Source: Diphasiastrum complanatum (Eukaryota; Streptophyta; Lycopodiopsida; Lycopodiales; Lycopodiaceae). Taken from it: 64,000 bases of DNA. Below the pieces are notes generated by a model that saw only the letters and a program-made list of their open reading frames with translations, was not told the DNA's origin and did no database searches. Where the stretch lies: positions 40,535,791 to 40,599,790 of the forward strand of contig CM055109.1 of assembly GCA_029204225.1 (NCBI GenBank). Reading direction: 5' to 3'. Numbering within the stretch: position 1 is the first letter of the stretch; each line of letters opens with the position of its first letter. Positions 20,352 through 31,865 of the stretch are shown piece after piece. The position numbers and the translations under genes were made by a program.

Positions 20352-22500
20352 AGTGTATGCTAGCACATGCATCGTTGCCCAAGAGGTTCTGGGCTGAAGT
20401 TGTCTCCACTGCAGCTTACATACAGAACAGATGTTCAACCAAAGCACTCTCAGACAAGACACCCCACAAAGTGTAGACAGGCTCCAAGCCTTCTTTGAAG
20501 AACCTAAGAGTGTTTGGGTGCATTGCCTACGTGCAGATTCCAAAGGACACAAGGAAGAAATTGGACTTCCAAGGTCTAAAGACCATCCGAATCGGATATA
20601 CTTCGTCTGATAACACCTACAAGTTGTACGATCCTGATACCTAGCAAATCTTGTATAGTTGAGATACAGTCTTTATCGAGGATCAGATCGTCGACCTCAA
20701 AGGCAAGGATATTGCTCAAGAAGAATCTTCATCACCTGCTATTGACACGACAATCCGAGCTTTTGGCTCAGGAATGTCTATCGTCGACCCACTTCGAGAT
20801 AGCGAATCAGACAAAAATGTTGCTGCTGCCCAGCAACATATCCTAGGAGCAGTTCATCAATCGAATTCTCCTAGAAGATCAAGCCGAGTGCGCACACAGC
20901 CCACAAGGTATACTCCTGAGTCTGTCTGTTTTTTAATGCAGGAACCGATGACAGTCGAAGAGGCACTTAGTAAACCAGACTCTGACCTCTGGAGAGAAGC
21001 TATGGAAAGAGAGTATTCTTCTCTGATAAAAAATCAGACATGGTCATTAGTCGAAGCTCCTATTGGCTGCAATATTATTGATTGCAAATGGATCTTTAAG
21101 ATCAAATATAACGCCAACGGAATGATTGATCGAAGGAAGGCTAGACTGGTAGCACAAGGATTCACCCAGATCTCGAATGTCGACTACAAATGAGACTTTT
21201 AGTCTAGTCGTCAAACATTCGTTGATCCAAATGCTCCTGTCTTATGCTGCAGCTGCTAACCTTGAAGTCCATTAACTCGATGTACAAACAGCCTATCTAA
21301 ATGGAGTTATACAAGAAGATATCTACATGATCCAGCCCGAAGGATATGTTGTGGAAGGCATGAAGAATCATGTCTATAAACTCCATAAAGCACTGTATGG
21401 CTTGAAACAGTCTGCCAGAGCTTGGTTTCAGAGGATCGACACATTCCTCATTGAACAAGGATTTAAACCAAGCATTGCTTATTGCAAATTTATTCAAAGT
21501 CAGTGCTGCAATCCTTCATTATCATCACCTTGTATGTTGATGATACGTTGCTCTTCAGCAACAATGCCAATATGGTCAAGGATTCAAAACAGATGTTGTT
21601 CTCTAAATTCGACATGACTGATCTGGGCGAAGCTCACTTCTGTCTTGCAATTCAAATCCACAGAGACAGAGCAAATTGACTGATTTACATCACTCAATAA
21701 AGGTATCTTCATAATATTCTTAACAGATACAATTTGATGAATTGTAAATTAGCTCACTCACCAATGGATCCAGGCCTGCATTTGTCAAGGGCTTAATGTC
21801 CCCAAACAAAGCAGGAAGAGGAGCAGATGAGAGAATACTCGTATCGATTGATACCCTCATCTCTTTTGCTGTCATCTCACTCAGCCAATACATGGCTAAT
21901 CCTGGAATTACCCATTGGAAGGCTCTTATTCGATTCATGAGATATATTTGAGCTACCATGGACTAGTGCATCTGCTATGGAGATGTTAGCAACGACAATC
22001 TTCATAAGCTCAGTGGATATTCCGATGCAAGTTAGGGAGGAGATGCAGACCATCGTAAGTCCACATCTGGATTTACATTCTTCTTCAATGGCGATCCTAT
22101 TTCGTGGAACAGTCGTAAGCAAACCTCTATCGCACTTTCTTCTACTGAGGCAAAATATATTGTTGCTTCTCAATCTATTAAGGAAGCGTTTTGGTTGAGA
22201 AATTTGCTATCAGACATCAATCTATATCAATACAACCCTACAATTTTATTTTGCGATAACCAAAGTGCTATTGTATTATCGGCCAACCCTAGATTTCATT
22301 CTAGGAGTAAGCACATTGAGATAAGATATCACTACATCAGGGGCAAGGTTATCGACAGAGAGGTGAGCTTGACGTACTGCAAAACGCAGGACATGGTTAT
22401 AGACATTTTTACGAAAGCACTCAGTGCTAATGCACAAAACAGATTTTGTGCATTGCTAAGTCTAAAGATCAAGGCATTCACGGATCCAGATTAAGAAGGG
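20352..22500 (+). pseudogene. Old copia pol fragment (integrase end, RT, RNase H), decayed
   Basis: The reading starts inside the integrase C-terminal region (MLAHASLPKRFWAEVV, DKTPHKV stop TGSKPSLKNLRVFGC). It continues with IGYTSSDNTYKLYDPDT, then RT from VEEALSKPDSDLWREAMERE to CKWIFKIKYNANGMIDRR, the block DIYMIQPEGYVVEG, the active site TLYVDDTLLFSN, and RNase H pieces (ISLSQYMANPGITHWKALIR; FCDNQSAIVLSANPRFHSRS). Frameshifts and stops separate these pieces. One stop at 20,474-20,476 replaces a conserved Trp. The 5' half of the element is absent, cut precisely at the edge of L2. Confidence 0.9.
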
Positions 22501-22501
22501 G

Positions 22502-22859
22502 TGTTGGATTTACTCATCCTACTCTCCTAAATCCCAATTTTAATCTGCCTCCATCCATGCTGCATATTTTTCTAACGTTGTCACGCAAATTTGCACAGAC
22601 AAAGAAAATACGCATGAATCACGACATCGTGTTCTTACACAGTTCATGGTGACAGACGAAAAGGGGACACTACCTTACTGAATGCCAAAGTGCCCTAACA
22701 GATAAGGCACCTTGTAAGTCTTATCCTAAGGCCATTCATAAGAGTGACACACTTTTGTGTCATCACCAACGTTCACTTCAGTATTGGCTGACGTCGCACC
22801 CTTTTTATGCTCACCCCATGCAGTTGTGCTACCAAATTGGACAACGATTGCAGCCACCC
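22502..22859 (+). mobile_element. Partial 3' LTR of the old copia fragment
   Basis: TGTTGGATTTACTCATCC begins directly after the purine-rich AAGAAGGGG, which follows the end of the RNase H frame. This fits polypurine tract plus 3' LTR. After about 358 bp it stops where the second copia internal region begins at 22,860. No second copy exists in the window to define its right end. Confidence 0.7.
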
Positions 22860-24382
22860 ATGAGTTCAAGAGGATGAGATGACTTTGTGATGGAGTTAGG
22901 AAACACCTTCTTATGTGCCTTGGATAAGGCACAAGCTTCACAAACCTTGTCTTCCTTCCCAATAGACCTTGGTAGGCCTAAAGCATACTCCTCCTTGATC
23001 ATAGCCTCCATGGAACCCGAGTTGACATGTCCAAGTCTTTTGTGCCATAAAGTAAAGGTAGATATCTTGCTCTTCTCGGCCAACATGACAACATTAGTAT
23101 CCACAAATGCATCCAGCTTATAAAGTTTGCCAGGTCTAGTGCCCTTAGCCACTATCTTACCCTTCTTCTTGATGAAACATTCATTTGAAGCAAAGTCAAC
23201 ATTGAAACCATTGTCTACCATTTGGCCAACACTTAGTAGATTCTTTGTTATTGTAGGAATGTACAAAACACCTTCTATGTTGATCTTTTTGGAAGATCCT
23301 AAGCAAAGGGGAATGCTACCAACTCCTTCAATCTTACAAGCTTCATCATTTGCTGTATAGATAGACTTCATAGGTCCATCATAAGATAAGAGAGAAGAGA
23401 AAAACTCTCTTTTACTAGTCATGTGTGAACTAGCACCCGAGTCAATCCACCAAGGATCTTCTCCTTTGAAGCTTGTTGAAGAAAATATGGACATCATGAG
23501 AGAGTCCTCATGTGAACTTTCCTCCTCCTCCTCTTTGCTCATGTTGGCTTGGCTTTGATCTTGCTTCCTCTTGAAGCATTCCGAGGCATAATGCCCCATC
23601 TTGCTACAATAGTAGCACTTCACCTTTGATTTGTCCTTCTTGACTTTGGTGGTTGATGGAGATGCCTTTGGGGGTCCTTCTTGATCCTCAAGCTTTGTAG
23701 ACTTCTTGAATGTTGATCCTTTGCCTTTGGACTTGCCTTTGCCTTTGGTGAAGAGAGCTTGGTCATCTCCACCTTGGATGGAAAGCCTATCCATCCTCTC
23801 TTGCATTTGGCTCCTTCTTGATTCCTCGGCCATGAGTGTGCCTTGGAGTTCTTCAAGTATGGGTAGCTTACCCATAATTGCATATCCCTGAACCAAATTG
23901 TCAAATTCAAAGCTTAGTCCATTCAATATGAGTTGAACAAGCTCTTCATCCTTGATAGGGTCACCTATAAAGGCTAGCTCTTTGTTCAATTTCTTTACTC
24001 TTAGGACAAAAGTATGTGCATTCTCTCCTTTCTTTTGATAGCTTCTATAGATTTGATTCTTCAAAGCTAACATTCTAGTTTGGTTCTTGGATTCATAGAC
24101 CTTTTGCAAAGTCTCCCAAGCATCTTGAGCTGAAGTGCAATCTCCTACCTCTCTTAAGAGTTCATTTGCAACATTCATTTTTATGCAATGTAGTGCAACA
24201 TTGCACCTCTTGATGTATTTGGCTTTTTCTTGAGGATGAATAGGTTCACCCTCCTTACCATTTACAATTTCCATCAGATCTTGCATGATCATGATAGATT
24301 CCATTCTAACTTTCCATATGAAATAGTTAGTTTTGTTGAGCCTTTCATTAGTATCCAAAAGATATGCATTTATAGATGCCAT
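22860..24382 (-). pseudogene. Truncated second copy of copia Gag-protease-integrase
   Basis: The first ~508 codons are nearly identical to the intact polyprotein, with a handful of substitutions noticed (YFIWKVR for YSIWKVR, GENAHTF for GESAHTF, AIMGKLP for AIIGKLP, MSKEEEE for MRKEEEE). Gag, zinc knuckle, protease DSG and the integrase HHCC finger are present. Homology stops after HPLEL, at the position equivalent to 17,334, and the frame runs into the old copia LTR, ending at 22,829. Integrase core, RT and RNase H are missing, so it could at most supply Gag and protease. Confidence 0.93.
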
Positions 24383-25188
24383 CTAGTCTCCTAATCAAGG
24401 ACTTGACACAAATGAAGGTTACTTCTATTGATTTGATTGAAGGTCTACCTTATCCCACTTCTTAGGGACCTGAAAAGATCAGTAATAGACTTCCTATAAA
24501 GATCTAAGAATGATCTCTAACAAAATCAAATCATAGAATACTAGAAACAATGCACTTGCTTGATTGAAGTAGACAATACTAGTAGAATTGCCCCTCTTTT
24601 TATAAAGAACATTAAAGCTTCCAAATGATCTGATCAAGAGTGAATTTCAGCAACCTAATATACTTCCAAAATCACTTGTAAAAGATCTAAATGGAACTTA
24701 ATGAGTATGCAACACAATCTACTATCCAATCACAAGCAAAATCAAAATTGATGAAAAATTGATCTAATTTGGTGCATAAGTCAAGCAATGGTTGGACTGA
24801 ACCTAAATCACTTTAGGAGGTGTTTACTACAACTTAGAACAGCCTTGAAGAGTCCCCAAAACTCTGATCTTCCCTCTCCTTGAATGCTAGAAAGCCTCCT
24901 CTATGAAATCACCTCCAAAACTCGCTTAGAAATCAATGCTTGGAGCAACCAAAACTTGCTATCTTGGTAATGTGAATTGAATTCAACTTTGCCTCTAGTT
25001 TTAGACACCTAAACACCTGCAAATGAAGTCACACAACACCAATCTCCAATGTATTTGACTCACTTTGAGTTCTAGAATCAATAGTAGATGCTAAGATCCA
25101 ATCTACACAAGATTTAGATCAAAAATTGTGATCAAATTGAATGAAAACCAAGGATTCAGCTCATTTTAGCCTTTAGGCTCTGATACCA
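24383..25188 (-). other. Leader and primer-binding site of second copy
   Basis: Untranslated leader homologous to 18,857-19,669. The primer-binding site TGGTATCAGAGCC is at 25,176-25,188 on the minus strand, adjacent to L3. Confidence 0.9.
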
Positions 25189-25871
25189 TGTAAAAATTTA
25201 CAGCAAATAAGGATTCTAAAACACTTGAAATGATGAGGAAAACAATAGATTATGATTTCATAAGATTAGCACAAGTTGAACCATCAAAATCCATCAAAAA
25301 TCTATGCTTGAACCTCACTAAATGGCCCAAATCCTTGAAGAAGGCTTCACACGTGTGAAAGTACGGCCTCCCACAGTCTGAGTACTGTACACCAGACCTA
25401 CATTCACTCCTATAATCATTAGTAATCACAAGTACTCAAACAATTATGAACATAGAGAGCAATTGCACCATTATGAGAGAAAAAACATGAAATTGCTTGA
25501 TTAATTTTGGTGAGATATCATCACCTATATATACATGATCCATCACGGTTTTGGGCAGGTATGAGTAGCCCTAAACCTATCCCTAATGCTAATTTTGGTG
25601 GATCTTTCATCCCTACCAAGTTAGGATTGGAATCTTGGAGATCCCTCAACAATGCAAAAATTACCAAAAATAGCTCCTATTTTTTCTCCCTTGTATCTAA
25701 GCATAATTTGGACTCATTCCAAAGGTTCTAACACTTAGGTCTACTTGAGAACATCCTTATGAATGGAATCCTATGCTATTTGGCACGTGTGACAAGCCAC
25801 ATCATGACCATCTAACTATTTACAAGTCATATGACCAAAACTAGTCAAGCTAGAATTGTGAATTTTTAACA
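25189..25871 (-). mobile_element. LTR L3
   Basis: 683 bp, ending in TTTTTAACA on the plus strand and followed directly by the CCAAT duplication. It shares with L1 several bases that differ in L2, for example GATTAATTTTGG and TATTTGGCACGTGTG. Confidence 0.94.
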
Positions 25872-25876
25872 CCAAT
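25872..25876. repeat. Target-site duplication CCAAT (right)
   Basis: Identical to 14,187-14,191. Removing the insertion restores a continuous LTR that leads to the primer-binding site at 25,933. Confidence 0.8.
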
Positions 25877-26672
25877 CACACTTGTGGATCTGATTCAGAT
25901 CTATTATTGGTCCATTTTTCTGTACTTTGACATGGTATCAGAGCCAAGTACAAGTGCATTTAAGGCATTGATCTAAACTACACCCAAATTGACAAGTTTT
26001 TGGAAACAAGCTAATATTGAGGTACCGAGGTTGAATGGATAGCTAAAACCATCATATTTGTACCAAATCTTGCTGTGGGCTTCAGGTGTACTTTTCACAT
26101 GTGTGGGACCATACAAGAATTGTTTTGTACAGTAAAATTCAGTTTGGTACATTTTGAGCTTCATACACCCAATTTTGAGTCAATTTAGTGCATTTTTCAA
26201 GCTTTCACTTGTATTGTTTCTATTCCATTGATTTGTTCTTGTTTTAGATCAATCATATAGATGGATTAAAGATTGTTTACAGTACATTGAGATTGATTCT
26301 CTTATTTTTTGAGTGTACATTGAAGTTGAGAGAGAAAGAGTGCTAGAAACCAAAGATTAAGGAGTGATTTGCAAGGGGAAAGATTGAAATCCATTATAGC
26401 TTCATTCTAGATTTGTTCAAGAGTGAAAGGGCTGAGTCTAGAAGCATATAAATGCTAGAAGACACTCTTGGATCAGTCTTCCGAGTGAGATCTTAGTGAA
26501 TTTCTAAAGCACAAACACTCATAAAGACAAAATCTACCAATACAAGGTGATAAGAATTGTTGGCAAGTACTAGGAGAAAAATTTGAGATCCAAGTCACAT
26601 TGTTCACCCCTACTCAAGTGTGTGAGTGTGTTTTTGACTTTAATTAAAGTCATAAATGTGAGTGAGGCATAT

Positions 26673-27323
26673 TGTGAAAGATTCAACTAGGTTCATCACA
26701 TTTTGCAATAGTTCCATATTTGGCATATTGAGGCCAAAACTTGTTTTAGACTTAGAGGTGGACTTTTCAAAGTTCATTAGTCTAAATTTCATTTGAATAA
26801 ACACTTTTTTGAAAGTGTGGGAAAGATAAAATGCGAGTTTGAGTAGATTCAATTTGAATAAGTTGGGTACATTGAATCTAGACCCAAAATTGGTAGGGTT
26901 AGCATTTTGGTGGGAAAGCCAAGTGGCCAAATAGGGTTTGGACCTGTTATAAAAGGATGTAACTCGTGGAGAGAGTCATCTTCTCTCTTCTCTATCTCAT
27001 TTCATGCTTATACATGGTTCTCTTGGGTTCTACTATCCATTGGTGCACTATCTTGGTGATTGCTTGCAATTCTATGTGTAGAATGATCTATATTTGTTAT
27101 TTTTGGATCCACACGTGTGAAATACAGTAGCTTGCTGGTTTTGTATGGACAACAACAGTACATAATCATTTCATTCAAGTTTGATCAAGTTCTATTAGTG
27201 TTTGCATCTCAAATTGTGTGTAAATGCTGATTTTTCTACATTGGTGGAATTGGTAGTGTATTTCTCTTTCTAACCAAAGATCATTCAAGTAGATTGGATC
27301 TTAAGGATCTGAAATCTTTCACA
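26673..27323 (+). mobile_element. 5' LTR
   Basis: TGTGAAAGATTC...GAAATCTTTCACA. The ends form a good inverted repeat (TGTGAAAGAT / ATCTTTCACA). It contains TTATAAAAGG at about 26,947 as a promoter TATA box and ACACGTGTGA at 27,111-27,120. Confidence 0.96.
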
Positions 27324-27336
27324 TGGTATCAGAGCT
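27324..27336 (+). other. Primer-binding site
   Basis: TGGTATCAGAGCT directly follows the 5' LTR end. It matches the initiator-methionine tRNA type with a terminal difference. Confidence 0.92.
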
Positions 27337-27923
27337 TGTGTTTCAGATTATGAAAGAGGAAATTAGATCTATCAATGATTTGGTGAAGATATCAAGTCTA
27401 GAGCATGCTAGAGAGGATTCTACACCAAAATCGGATTTTTTGCTTTTGTAGATTGGATCTTTTGTAAATCAAAACACTAAATAGGTCAATATACTTTTTC
27501 AATTCCGTTTTTTGAATTCACATGCTGGATTTGGCCGATTTTTGAATCATTGGTTCAGCCTAAGTGGTGGCTTATAGATTGCATATCAAATTTTCAGCAT
27601 TTGCATGTAGATTTGGAATAGTCAATTTTTTGTGAGTTTGTCAAAACCCTAATTTTGATTGGATCTCTAGATAGTGAGGTTGCTGGACTTCATTTGAGTG
27701 TGTTTCAATCTTAGAAAGTGGCAAAAGTCATTAGATTGAGGATAGATCATAGGTTGATCGAGATTCCATGATTCTATGCGTTGATTTGCTTGGATAAGTG
27801 CTAGAAGAGAATTTGTGAGATAGCTTCAAATCTTGGTGATTTCTTTTGAAAACATTTGTTGTTGTTCAAAGGAGTGCTTTGTGCATTGAAACAGGTTGAA
27901 AGAGAAGATCAGGTCATTGCTAC

Positions 27924-29477
27924 ATGACAACCTCAATTGGAGTTATGTTGGAAGCCAATGATAGGCTTACCTCAAGTAACTATTCATTATGGAAAGTGAG
28001 GATGGAGTCACTTCTTGAGATGAATGATGTTTTGGATATTGTTGTAGGTTTGGAGGAGAGACCAGCAACACAACAAGATCAATTGAGGTATGACAAGAGG
28101 GCCAAGAAGGCTCTACACATGATAAAGATGAATGTTACCAATGAACTTCTCAAGGAAGTTGGCAAGTGCACATCATCTTTGGAAGCTTGGAATTCATTGA
28201 AGAAGCTTTATGAATCCAAGTCTACTTCTAGAGTGTTGAGTCTAAGAAGGCAAATCTTTTCTTGTTTGCAAAATAATGAAGAAAGTCCAAGTACTTTTGT
28301 TTTGAGAATGAAAGCATTGAATGATGAGTTAGCTTGCATAGATGAAAGCATTAAGGAAGGAGAACTTATTCAAGTGATTCTTAATGGCTTGTTGGATGCT
28401 CATGCTAACATTGTTCAAAGTATTGCTATTCAAAAGACTTTGCCAAGTTTGATGGATCTTCAAGAGATCTTGATCAATGAGGAATATAGGCTTCAAGCAA
28501 GAGATGGATCTACATCGACACTTCAAGAGGATGCTATATTTACAAAGGGCAAATTCAAGGGCAAAACCAAAAGCAAGTGGTCTAAAGGGCAAGATCAAGT
28601 GGATTCTTCTTCAAGTGGAAAAAAGAAGGATAGATCAAAGCTCAAGTGCTTCTATTGTGGCATCAAAAGACACTTTGCAAGTGAGTGCTACAAGAAGAAG
28701 AGAGATCAAGGAGACAAGCAAGGTAGTCTTACTCTTGATGAGGATGGTTTGGATGTGCAAGATGCAAATGATGATGCTTTTGTGATGTCTTCATGTATGC
28801 TTGCTAATGATGGAGATCTAGATCCTTGGTGGATTGATAGTGGAGCAAGTTCACACATGACCTTTCACAAAGAGTATTTCACTTCTTTGTTGGCATATGG
28901 AGATGACAAGAGGGTGATCTACACGGCCAATGATGGTGAGTGTGCAATCAAAGGGATTGGCACAATTCCTATTTCTCTCTTTACAAATAGGAATGCTCAT
29001 TTGGAGGATGTCTTGTTTATTCCATCTATTACCAAGAATTTGCTTAGTGTGAGTCAAATGCTAAGTAAGGGCCTCAAGGTGGAGTTTGATGGAGATGCTT
29101 GTTTGATCAAAAGGAAGGATGTCTTGATTGGAAAAGGTAAAAGGCAAGGGAAGTTGTTTAAACTTGATGCTTGTATTATTGCTAACCAAGTTGGATGTGT
29201 TGCAAGGAAACAAATTTCTAATCAAGAGGTTTGGCACAAAAGGATGGGACACCTCAACTTCAAGTCATTGGAGGTAATGGCAAGGAAGAAAGTTGTGATT
29301 GGTCTTCCAAGTTCCTTAAGTAATGACAAGCATGTTTGTGAGTCTTGTGCTTTGTCTAAGTCACATAGACTACCTTATACTAGATCTATTTCTAGATCTA
29401 CAAAGCCTTTTCAACTTGTACATTCAGATATTCATGGATTTACTACAATTAGCAATATGAAGCTAAGATGTATGTAA
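27924..29477 (+). CDS. Copia Gag-protease-integrase N-terminus
   Basis: 517 codons. Gag of the UBN2 type starts MTTSIGVMLEANDRLTSSNY with the family motif YSLWKVRMES, and the CCHC zinc knuckle is CFYCGIKRHFASECYK (~242-257). Here the usual G-H spacing residue is changed (KRH for KGH), so zinc binding by the knuckle keeps its C-C-H-C but is atypical. The protease motif WWIDSGASSHMT is at ~302, and the integrase zinc finger VWHKRMGH...CESCALSK at ~435-475. A frameshift near 29,460 ends the frame just before the integrase core, which continues in the next frame at 29,468. Confidence 0.93.
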   Translation: MTTSIGVMLEANDRLTSSNYSLWKVRMESLLEMNDVLDIVVGLEERPATQQDQLRYDKRAKKALHMIKMNVTNELLKEVGKCTSSLEAWNSLKKLYESKSTSRVLSLRRQIFSCLQNNEESPSTFVLRMKALNDELACIDESIKEGELIQVILNGLLDAHANIVQSIAIQKTLPSLMDLQEILINEEYRLQARDGSTSTLQEDAIFTKGKFKGKTKSKWSKGQDQVDSSSSGKKKDRSKLKCFYCGIKRHFASECYKKKRDQGDKQGSLTLDEDGLDVQDANDDAFVMSSCMLANDGDLDPWWIDSGASSHMTFHKEYFTSLLAYGDDKRVIYTANDGECAIKGIGTIPISLFTNRNAHLEDVLFIPSITKNLLSVSQMLSKGLKVEFDGDACLIKRKDVLIGKGKRQGKLFKLDACIIANQVGCVARKQISNQEVWHKRMGHLNFKSLEVMARKKVVIGLPSSLSNDKHVCESCALSKSHRLPYTRSISRSTKPFQLVHSDIHGFTTISNMKLRCM

Positions 29478-30359
29478 CATTCATTGATGATTTTAGCATA
29501 TTTTGTTGGATCTATCTACTAAAGAGCAAGGATGAAGTGTATGATGTCTTTGTCAAGTTCAAGAATGCAAGGGAGAACCAATTCTCCACAAAGATCAAGT
29601 GCTTGAGAGGTGACAATGGTGGTGAGTACATATCTAACAAGTTCAAGGCCTTTTGTGATGAGCATGGGATCAAGAGGGAGTATACAACATCAAGGACCCC
29701 ACAACAAAATGGAGTGGTTGAAAGGAAGAATAGAACTTTATGTGAAAGTGCTAAAGCTATGAGGTTAAGTGCTAATCTTGACAAACCATTTTGGGATCAA
29801 ACTTTGTTGTGTGCCAATTTCTTGTGCAATAGGTGACCGAGTGCTATTTTGGATGGAAGGACACCTTTTGAGATGCTATTCAAGAGGAGGCCGAGTGTCA
29901 ACTTTCTAAGAACCTTTGGATGCACATGCTATGTCAACATTACTCTTGATGATAGGACCAAGGAGGATCCATCTTCATGAAGAGGTATTTTTGTTGGATA
30001 TAGTGAGGTGAGTAAAGCCTACAAGGTTTACATTCCTTCTACTAACAAAGTGATTGTTGGTAGAGATGTCATTTTTTATGAGGGAAACATTTCCAAAGGT
30101 GTCTTCAAGCATGATTGATGATAAAGTAGATGGATCTAACATTCTTAATGTTGATGAGAAGGATCCTACTTTGGATGGTGGTGATGATGGACCTTCATCA
30201 AGTCAAAAGCCAAGGAGAACATCAAGAGAAAGACAAGTACCTTCAAGGCTCACATATGATCAAAAGGATAAGCAAGTAGTTTCTGGAAATTATGTTGTTT
30301 TTCTAACCTCTTTGGATGAGCCTACAAGTGTAGATCAAACAAGGAAAGAACAGGAGTGA
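29468..30359 (+). pseudogene. Copia integrase core and C-terminal region, interrupted
   Basis: YVTFIDDFSIFCWIYLL, then RGDNGGEY with the second aspartate and PQQNGVVERKNRTL with the catalytic glutamate, all within 29,468-29,836. A TGA follows CNR. The same frame continues (ILDGRTPFEMLFKRRPSVNF, RTFGCTCYVNI) to another TGA after KEDPSS, and then to IFVGYSEVSKAYKVYIPS. A frameshift leads to 30,054-30,359, the variable linker with SQKPRRTSRERQVPSRLTY. At least two stops and one frameshift prevent a complete integrase. Confidence 0.9.
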
Positions 30360-30392
30360 ATCCAAGTAATGGATCTTGAGTAATAAGCTCTT

Positions 30393-31865
30393 ATGAAGAA
30401 TGGAACATGGAAATTGGTGGAGTTGCCTAAGGACAAGAAAGCTATTGGATGCAAATGGATCTTCAAGGTGAAGACAAACCAAGATGGATCTATCGACAAG
30501 TACAAGGCAAGGTTAGTGGCAAAAGGATATGCTCAACAACAAGGAATTGACTATGATGAGACCTTTGCACCCGTGGCAAAGATGGTAAGCATTCGATTCA
30601 TCATTTCACTTGCTACACTTTATGGATGAGATCTATGGCAAATGGACATTTCAAATGCATTCTTGAATGGTGATCTTGAGGAGGAAGTATACATGGAGCA
30701 ACCCGAGAGCTACATCTCATCAACAAAGCCAAATCATGTGTGTCTTCTACAAAAGAGTTTGTATGGCCTTAAGCAAGCACCAAGGAGTTGGTATGCTAAG
30801 CTTAACACTTTTTTACTCTCTCAAGGCTTTGTTATGAGTGAGTATGATCATTCACTTTATTATAGGTTTGCTGGAAATGATGTTACCATCTTGCTAATCT
30901 ATGTGGATGATATCATCTTGAGTGGTGGAGACAATCAAGATGTGAATGCTCTTAAGAAGGAGTTTGAGGTGCATGATCTTGGTAATTTGCATTACATTTT
31001 AGGAATAGAAGTCATTAGATCTTCTCAATCTACTTTCATTTGTCAAGAGAAGTATGCTAATTCTATTCTAGAAAGATTTCATATGGTAGATGCAAAAGCT
31101 ATTGATATACTTATGGAGTCTCATGTAAAGCTTACTATAAGAGGTAATGAAAGATCCTTCAAGGACATTACTCTCTATAGAAAGCTAGTTGGTTCACTCA
31201 TCTATCTAACCATTACTAGACCTGATCTAAGCTATTGTGTTGGAAGATTGAGTCAATTCATGCAAGATCCTAGTGAGGAGCATTGGAAGCTAGGAAAGCG
31301 AGTTTTGAGGTACATCATTGGAACTCGAGATTTTGGCATATTGTATGAGGGATCATCACCTAATCTTTTTGGATTTTCAGATTCGGACTATGCTGGAGAT
31401 GTAATGGATAGGAAATCCATTAGTTCTTATTGTATTTTCATAGGTGATGGAGCTATATCATGGATGTCAAAAAAACAAGCCACTATCTCATTGTCATCTA
31501 GTGAGGCCAAGTACAAAGCTCTTACACATTGCACAAAGGAGATGGTATGGATCAAGAGGATGATCAAGGATCTTCACTTGCTGGATTTTTCAGAGAGCCC
31601 AATCATCTTTTGTGACAATCAATCAGCCCAAAGAATGGCATTCAATCTTATCTTTCATGCTAGGAGCAGGCATATTGAGATACAATATCATTTTGTGAGG
31701 GAGCGAGTCATTGCAAAGGAGGTGGAGCTTCAACATGTGTCTTCAAGGGAATGTGTAGCTGATATCTTCACCAAAGCATTGGGAAAAGACTTGTTCATGA
31801 AGCATAGGACTTCACTTGGAGTATTATCAAAGTCTATGCTAAAACTAGTTGAAGAGGGAGTGTGA
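30393..31865 (+). pseudogene. Copia reverse transcriptase and RNase H, one internal stop
   Basis: 30,393-30,629 has the first RT blocks ([47 protein letters not shown]). A TGA at 30,627-30,629 sits where the family has Trp before the QMDISNAFLNG motif, which resumes at 30,642. The longer piece has YVDDIILSG (~86-94), LGNLHYILGIE, TRPDLSYCVGRLSQF and RNase H motifs SDSDYAGDVMDRKSIS, SSSEAKYKALTHCTKEMVW and FCDNQSAQRMA. The normal SSTEAEY motif reads SSSEAKY, so the RNase H catalytic Glu is replaced by Lys. The frame ends right at the polypurine tract. Confidence 0.92.
31848..31860 (+). other. Polypurine tract
   Basis: GTTGAAGAGGGAG immediately precedes the TGTGAAAG start of the 3' LTR. Confidence 0.9.

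Larger units (their letters stand above)
14192..25871 (-). mobile_element. Three-LTR copia complex (L1, L2, L3) with trapped copia fragment
   Basis: Three homologous ~682-bp LTRs lie at 14,192-14,873, 19,670-20,351 and 25,189-25,871. A full internal region lies between L1 and L2. Between L2 and L3 there are 2.5 kb of an unrelated plus-strand copia element, then the gag-side half of a second internal region. CCAAT flanks only the outer LTRs, which suggests that L1 and L3 belong to the original insertion and the middle was added by recombination. By eye L1 and L3 resemble each other more than either resembles L2. Confidence 0.85.

Noticed and set aside
22829-22860. C-terminal tail of the truncated Gag-Pol frame as a fusion protein
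   Set aside because: The last ~10 codons are read through the junction into an old LTR and are accidental.
26640-26930. Minus-strand frames within the 651-bp LTR (also at 31,834-32,118)
   Set aside because: The same frame recurs in both LTRs because the LTRs are identical there; nothing suggests translation.
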